A stretch of DNA of 36,029 nt from JACDAE01 sp034438015 (GTDB lineage Bacteria; Chloroflexota; Ktedonobacteria; Ktedonobacterales; Ktedonobacteraceae): assembly GCA_034438015.1 (NCBI GenBank), contig DAOTTD010000151.1:1-36029 (forward strand). Direction: 5' to 3'. The notes beneath the pieces are model-generated. The model had not been told where the DNA came from and made no database searches. It saw only the letters and a list, made by a program, of their open reading frames with translations. This document shows positions 32,584 to 36,029 of this stretch, in pieces. The position numbers and the translations under genes were made by a program. Position 1 is the stretch's first letter. The number at the start of each line of letters is the position of its first letter.

Positions 32584-32659
32584 CCTCAACAAGAGGCAGC
32601 GCCGTCTCTCCTTTCTGGTGTTTCTCCTCACAAGAGGCATTCTGTAAGGGAATGCCCTC
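32584..32659 (-). repeat. Repeated CCTC-N4/5-GAGG motif and hairpin in the kinase leader
   Basis: Two near-identical copies of CCTCA(A)CAAGAGGCA (32584-32598 and 32626-32639) each contain a small palindrome. A third structure, GAGGCATTC with GAATGCCCTC (32634-32659, one bulge), overlaps the second copy. All lie within the predicted 5' leader of the kinase mRNA. Confidence 0.45.
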
Positions 32660-32792
32660 TCGGACCCACACAGCTACCTTTCATCTGCCTTAGCGCGGTT
32701 TGCTGTACCTCGTGGACCGTTGTTTAAACCAGTGAGACCCCCCGAGCCTCATATCCTGTTTTTGTCTTCAGGCCATGAAGCACCGTACCTCT

Positions 32793-32801
32793 AGTATAGC
32801 A
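32793..32801 (-). promoter_or_regulatory. Extended -10 promoter of the membrane kinase
   Basis: The minus strand reads TGC-TATACT, an extended -10 with no good -35. The predicted leader is about 220 bases. Confidence 0.4.
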
Positions 32802-32871
32802 CACCAGAGGCTGAAACACCAGCGGCGCAAAATCCCCACAGAAGCGGGAAAGGCTCCTGCGAGGATGTCTG

Positions 32872-32923
32872 AGTGAGGGAGTTGCTCATTGATCGCGGTC
32901 GATACAACAAGCAGTCCCTCGCT
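32872..32923 (-). terminator. Stacked stem-loop after the permease gene
   Basis: AGTGAGGGA (32872-32880) pairs with TCCCTCGCT (32915-32923) with one wobble position. Inside, GTTG/CAAC and ATCG/CGAT extend the stem. It starts six bases after the permease stop on the minus strand; there is no U-tract. Confidence 0.35.
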
Positions 32924-32928
32924 ACAGG

Positions 32929-34494
32929 CTATTCAGTTGCAACAGCATCCATTGGTGGTGTTTTGATTTTCTCCTTGTGATCCTCCGAGTGTAATATGGG
33001 AATGCCAGAGACCATTTTACGGATATACAGGTAGCCGAAGCCGATAATCAGCCAGGCGATACTAAAGAGGCCAGCCACGATCGTATTGACCTGTGAAGCG
33101 CCACCAGCCGTGATCGCGTAGTAGATAACGCCGATCAGCATCGCGATATTCAGCACCGCTCCCAGTATGGGCGCGAGAATCGTAGAGAAGACGTTGCGTC
33201 CCACCACGCCAGCGAAAGCGATGACACAGATGATGCAGGTCATGCCATAGAGCAGGAACGTTCCGATATTGGAGACGAGCGTCACCTGCGTCAGATTGTT
33301 GACATTGAGCACGCCATACGAGCCGATGATAGCCGAGAGCGTTGTCAGCACGATGACGCCAACGTGCGGTGTGCGGAAACGACCATGCAAGAAACCGAAG
33401 ACGGTAGGCAGCTCCGTGTCTTTCCCCATCGCATAGGTCACGCGCACACCCGTATTCAGGCAGGAGAGCGAGGTTCCGACGAGCGCGATCACTACGCTGA
33501 CCGCCAGGATGATCGCGAATGCCAGGCCATTGCCGCTCAAAAGTTTATCGCCGATAATCTTTGCCATATCACCGACCGGCGCGCCGGAAGCCGAAGCGGC
33601 AGCGAAGCCAGAGACCGCGCTACTGCCGGTGCCACTGGTATAGCCGGTGTTGATAAAGAAGTTTGCCGCGAAGTACTCAAAGAAGTAGAAGATAACCGCC
33701 TGGATGACCAGAGAAAGCAGTACCCCACGCGGGATATCTCTTTGAGGATTCTTCGCTTCCGCCGCAAGGGCCGTCGCAGACTCGAAACCGACGACAAGCA
33801 GGATCGCGATCGTGGACTGGAAGATGAGTCCGCCCAGGTCGTGTGGTGTGATAACGCTTAACGCGCTCGGGTGCAGGTAGTGAATATGAGGGTTCTGTAT
33901 ACGATAGACAATAGCCAGGATAGAGAAGCTAAGCAGGGCAATAATCTGGATGATGTTGATGACGATGTTCGCCAACGTCGCGCCGGAGACGCCGATATAG
34001 GCGATTCCGCCAACGATAGCAGCAAACACGATACATACCAGAATCTCTTGCCAGGCAGCACCAAAGCTAGGTACGAAGGTCTGGATGATATAAGTAATGA
34101 CGAGACCCATGAAGGCAACCATCACACCGGGGTAGATCCAATAATAGAGGTGTGAGGCCCAACCAACAACAAATTTACTGAGACGCGCGAATTTGAAGTG
34201 ACGATGCTCCTCTTGCTGTAAGACAGCCGCTTCGGCAAAGAAGTAAGAGCTGCCCGCGCCTGCTTCTGGATAGCGCCTGGCAAGCGAGGCATATGCTATC
34301 GCAGTCAGCATAGCAATGGCTGTCGCTATAAATACGGAGGCCCACATATTCATAGCAGATGAGGGTACGGCCTGAATTTGATACGTGGTCCAGAGGAAGG
34401 CGCCCGGCGCGATAAGCGCCATGGCATTGATAGTTACACCCGTTAGACCGAGTGTTGGAATCATACCAGATTCGCTGGTTGATTGAGCTGCCAT
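32929..34494 (-). CDS. APC superfamily amino acid permease
   Basis: The 521-residue protein has about twelve hydrophobic spans. The first carries TGVTINAMALIAPGAF, the unwound Gly-rich substrate helix typical of the APC fold. ARRYPEAGAGSSYFFAEAA and VGFESATALAAEAKNPQRDIPRG are further family signatures. It imports an amino acid or polyamine by proton symport or by exchange; the substrate cannot be read from sequence. The cytoplasmic C-terminus is short and charged. AGGGAG six bases upstream of the ATG supports the start. It is divergent from the PEP carboxylase gene and is followed by a stem-loop, so it is probably transcribed alone. Confidence 0.93.
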   Translation of the reverse strand: MAAQSTSESGMIPTLGLTGVTINAMALIAPGAFLWTTYQIQAVPSSAMNMWASVFIATAIAMLTAIAYASLARRYPEAGAGSSYFFAEAAVLQQEEHRHFKFARLSKFVVGWASHLYYWIYPGVMVAFMGLVITYIIQTFVPSFGAAWQEILVCIVFAAIVGGIAYIGVSGATLANIVINIIQIIALLSFSILAIVYRIQNPHIHYLHPSALSVITPHDLGGLIFQSTIAILLVVGFESATALAAEAKNPQRDIPRGVLLSLVIQAVIFYFFEYFAANFFINTGYTSGTGSSAVSGFAAASASGAPVGDMAKIIGDKLLSGNGLAFAIILAVSVVIALVGTSLSCLNTGVRVTYAMGKDTELPTVFGFLHGRFRTPHVGVIVLTTLSAIIGSYGVLNVNNLTQVTLVSNIGTFLLYGMTCIICVIAFAGVVGRNVFSTILAPILGAVLNIAMLIGVIYYAITAGGASQVNTIVAGLFSIAWLIIGFGYLYIRKMVSGIPILHSEDHKEKIKTPPMDAVATE

Positions 34495-34954
34495 GCAGTA
34501 CTCCCTTTTTCTTGTTTCACAACATGCACAACATCATGGCATCTTTACCACACAGGTAGCGTACGCAGCTAAAGCTTAGAGGGAGAGGCGCCGCTCCGCG
34601 CAGCTCATGCTTTCTCTTTATCAGCAAGTATAAAGGCATCTCTCTGACAAAAAAAGAGACAATTTATAAGAACACTCCTCTCTACATTTGTGCAATTTAT
34701 ACAATACACATGGAGAAAGCGTACATTTTCCTGGATCAGAGCTTTTCTAATATGCATACCCATCGTTTCTATAATGAGAATGCTAATCTTTTTTGTGCAT
34801 GTTACCTTCGTTTACCTGACGCTTTCCTCTGCTGGCTCTTGCCGGGAAGGAATGTGATAGAATTGTGACAGAAGAGGCTCGATGGCGCGCCAGAACGAAC
34901 GCCGACTACGCTAAGGTCGCCTGAAGCCGTCTTACACATAACAAGGACTGATTG
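34495..34954. other. Divergent intergenic region between permease and PEP carboxylase
   Basis: No supported gene. It is AT-rich. Plus-strand -10 candidates are TATAAT at 34770-34775 (no -35) and the extended TGATAGAAT at 34855-34863. Several TATAAA-like sites occur on the minus strand without good -35 partners. Confidence 0.45.
34855..34863 (+). promoter_or_regulatory. Possible extended -10 promoter of PEP carboxylase
   Basis: TGA-TAGAAT is an extended -10 (hexamer 5 of 6) about 90 bases before the start. The -35 region has no clear hexamer. Confidence 0.35.
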
Positions 34955-36029
34955 ATGCTAGAACACGCTTCCCGCTACGAGAAAGATGCTCCCCTGCGCC
35001 AGGATATCCGCACCCTGGGCAATGCCCTTGGGCAGGCCATCCAACGCCACCGAGGACACGCCGTTTTTGATACTGTGGAGCAGTTGCGCAAAAATTGTCG
35101 CCGTCTGCGCGAGTGCGATCGCCTTCTTCTCACTGCGGCGCCACTAGAGGCGGCACAGTTGCAGGCAGAAATTGTGCAACTTGACAGGGAGATTGCGCAG
35201 ATCGTAGAAAACTGCACCCTGGACACCGCTATCGATGCGATCCGAGCGTTCACCGTCTACTTTCATCTCGTCAACACCGCCGAGCAGTATCACCGCATCC
35301 GGCGCCGACGCTCTCACGAGGCCGGCACAGACGATCGACCCCAACACGGATCGCTTGCCGCGCTGATCCGCTTCTTCCAACAGAACGAGCTAAGTACCAG
35401 CACACTCCAGAAGCTGTTTCAGCGGCTCTCAATCGAGCTGGTCTTTACGGCGCATCCCACGGAAGCGACGCGGCGCAGCCTGATTACCAAGACACGTCAC
35501 ATCGCCGAACTGTTGGAGCGCTACGACCAGCAGCAGGATAAGATGACGCCCCGGCAACGACTGCACTGGCAGCAGGACCTGGAAGGCACGATCGATCTCC
35601 TCTGGCGCACCGATGCCGTGCGCCACGCGCGCCCCCAGCCGTTGGACGAGATCAAGATGGGCATCTACTACCTCGACGAGATTCTCTACACCGCTGTGCC
35701 CGATCTCTACGCCGAATTCGAAGAACTGCTGCACGAGGCCTATCCGACTGTCAAGGTGCCACCATTTCTGCGCCTGGGCTCCTGGATCGGCGGCGACCAG
35801 GACGGGAATCCTTTCGTCGGCCCCGAGACGATGCTAGACGCACTCCGCTTGCAGCGGAGCAGCGTGATCGAGCATTACCGGGCCACTATTCAGGTTCTGG
35901 CGCAGGATTTCTCGCAATCGCTCAACTACTCGTGCATTACAAAAGAGCTACAACAATCGCTCGACGAGGATGCCGCGCTCCTGGCGAAACACGGCATTGA
36001 ACTGAGTCAACAGACGGTGCTGGAACCAT
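34955..36029 (+). CDS. ppc: Phosphoenolpyruvate carboxylase, N-terminal 358 codons (3' end outside window)
   Basis: The enzyme adds bicarbonate to PEP to give oxaloacetate, refilling the C4 pool. The visible part starts with a helical N-terminal domain, then VFTAHPTEATRR with the essential His at 167, and GSWIGGDQDGNP at 275-286, both invariant PEPC motifs. The frame is open to the window edge; full enzymes run to about 880-950 residues, so somewhat over a third is present. AAGGA (34943-34947) seven bases before the ATG supports the start. His167 compares with about 138 in E. coli, so the N-terminal region is slightly longer than usual. It is divergent from the APC permease. Confidence 0.96.
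   Translation, partial: MLEHASRYEKDAPLRQDIRTLGNALGQAIQRHRGHAVFDTVEQLRKNCRRLRECDRLLLTAAPLEAAQLQAEIVQLDREIAQIVENCTLDTAIDAIRAFTVYFHLVNTAEQYHRIRRRRSHEAGTDDRPQHGSLAALIRFFQQNELSTSTLQKLFQRLSIELVFTAHPTEATRRSLITKTRHIAELLERYDQQQDKMTPRQRLHWQQDLEGTIDLLWRTDAVRHARPQPLDEIKMGIYYLDEILYTAVPDLYAEFEELLHEAYPTVKVPPFLRLGSWIGGDQDGNPFVGPETMLDALRLQRSSVIEHYRATIQVLAQDFSQSLNYSCITKELQQSLDEDAALLAKHGIELSQQTVLEP

Larger units (their letters stand above)
32565..32928. other. Leader of the membrane kinase and 3' region of the permease
   Basis: No supported gene. It holds the repeat-bearing kinase leader (32584-32659), an extended -10 promoter for the kinase on the minus strand (32793-32801) and a stacked stem-loop after the permease stop (32872-32923). 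Confidence 0.5.

Noticed and set aside
1..36029. CRISPR array or tRNA/rRNA genes
   Set aside because: No regularly spaced direct repeats and no tRNA-like cloverleaf with anticodon and CCA or TTC-loop features were seen; the 24322 element is too long and perfectly paired to be a tRNA.

Overview
The window looks like chromosome from a Ktedonobacteria-type member of the Chloroflexota. This is an inference from gene content: several Hanks-type Ser/Thr kinases, FHA proteins, many zinc-ribbon and single-membrane-span proteins with Thr- or Pro-rich linkers, a DUF1206 membrane protein, an archaeal-style family B DNA polymerase, and clear AGGAGG-type ribosome binding sites at moderately high GC. I see no rRNA, tRNA, CRISPR array, phage genes or complete insertion sequence.

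Layout. 1-6807: the end of a TPR/membrane protein, a complete family B DNA polymerase, a SAM methyltransferase, a DUF1206 membrane protein (minus), a D-Ala-D-Ala carboxypeptidase, a REP-like double hairpin and a DUF488 protein. 6950-12906: a tight six-gene plus-strand operon made of a six-span membrane subunit with candidate haem ligands, a NasA-type molybdopterin oxidoreductase, a four-cluster ferredoxin subunit, a membrane-anchored Rieske protein, a small two-span protein and an HPP-family transporter. 13400-17056: a signalling cluster with a kinase-FHA fusion, a membrane-anchored FHA protein with a Trp-studded Gln/Pro/Ala linker, and a kinase with two C-terminal zinc ribbons. 17053-19788 (minus): a soluble GAF-GAF-HisKA_2 histidine kinase followed by a lone receiver whose phospho-acceptor Asp is Glu.

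20104-24298: two tandem paralogous zinc-ribbon/membrane/ectodomain proteins, a broken acyl-CoA synthetase tail, a J-domain/zinc-ribbon/tail-anchored protein, and a Cys-rich protein with two CxxC...CxxH modules. A long cloverleaf-like palindrome (24322-24475) precedes a His-rich CDF metal transporter and an Rpn-type nuclease. 26679-31223 (minus): full-length glutamate synthase large subunit. Then come a membrane-tailed Ser/Thr kinase (minus), an APC permease (minus), and the first 358 codons of PEP carboxylase, cut by the window end.

Together: the 6950-12906 operon probably reduces nitrate and moves nitrite. Glutamate synthase and PEP carboxylase supply nitrogen and C4-carbon assimilation, although nothing in the sequence proves they are co-regulated. 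The most promising material is the mixed-composition nitrate reductase operon, the kinase/FHA cluster with its neighbouring paralogous zinc-ribbon sensors, and the two structured palindromic elements.
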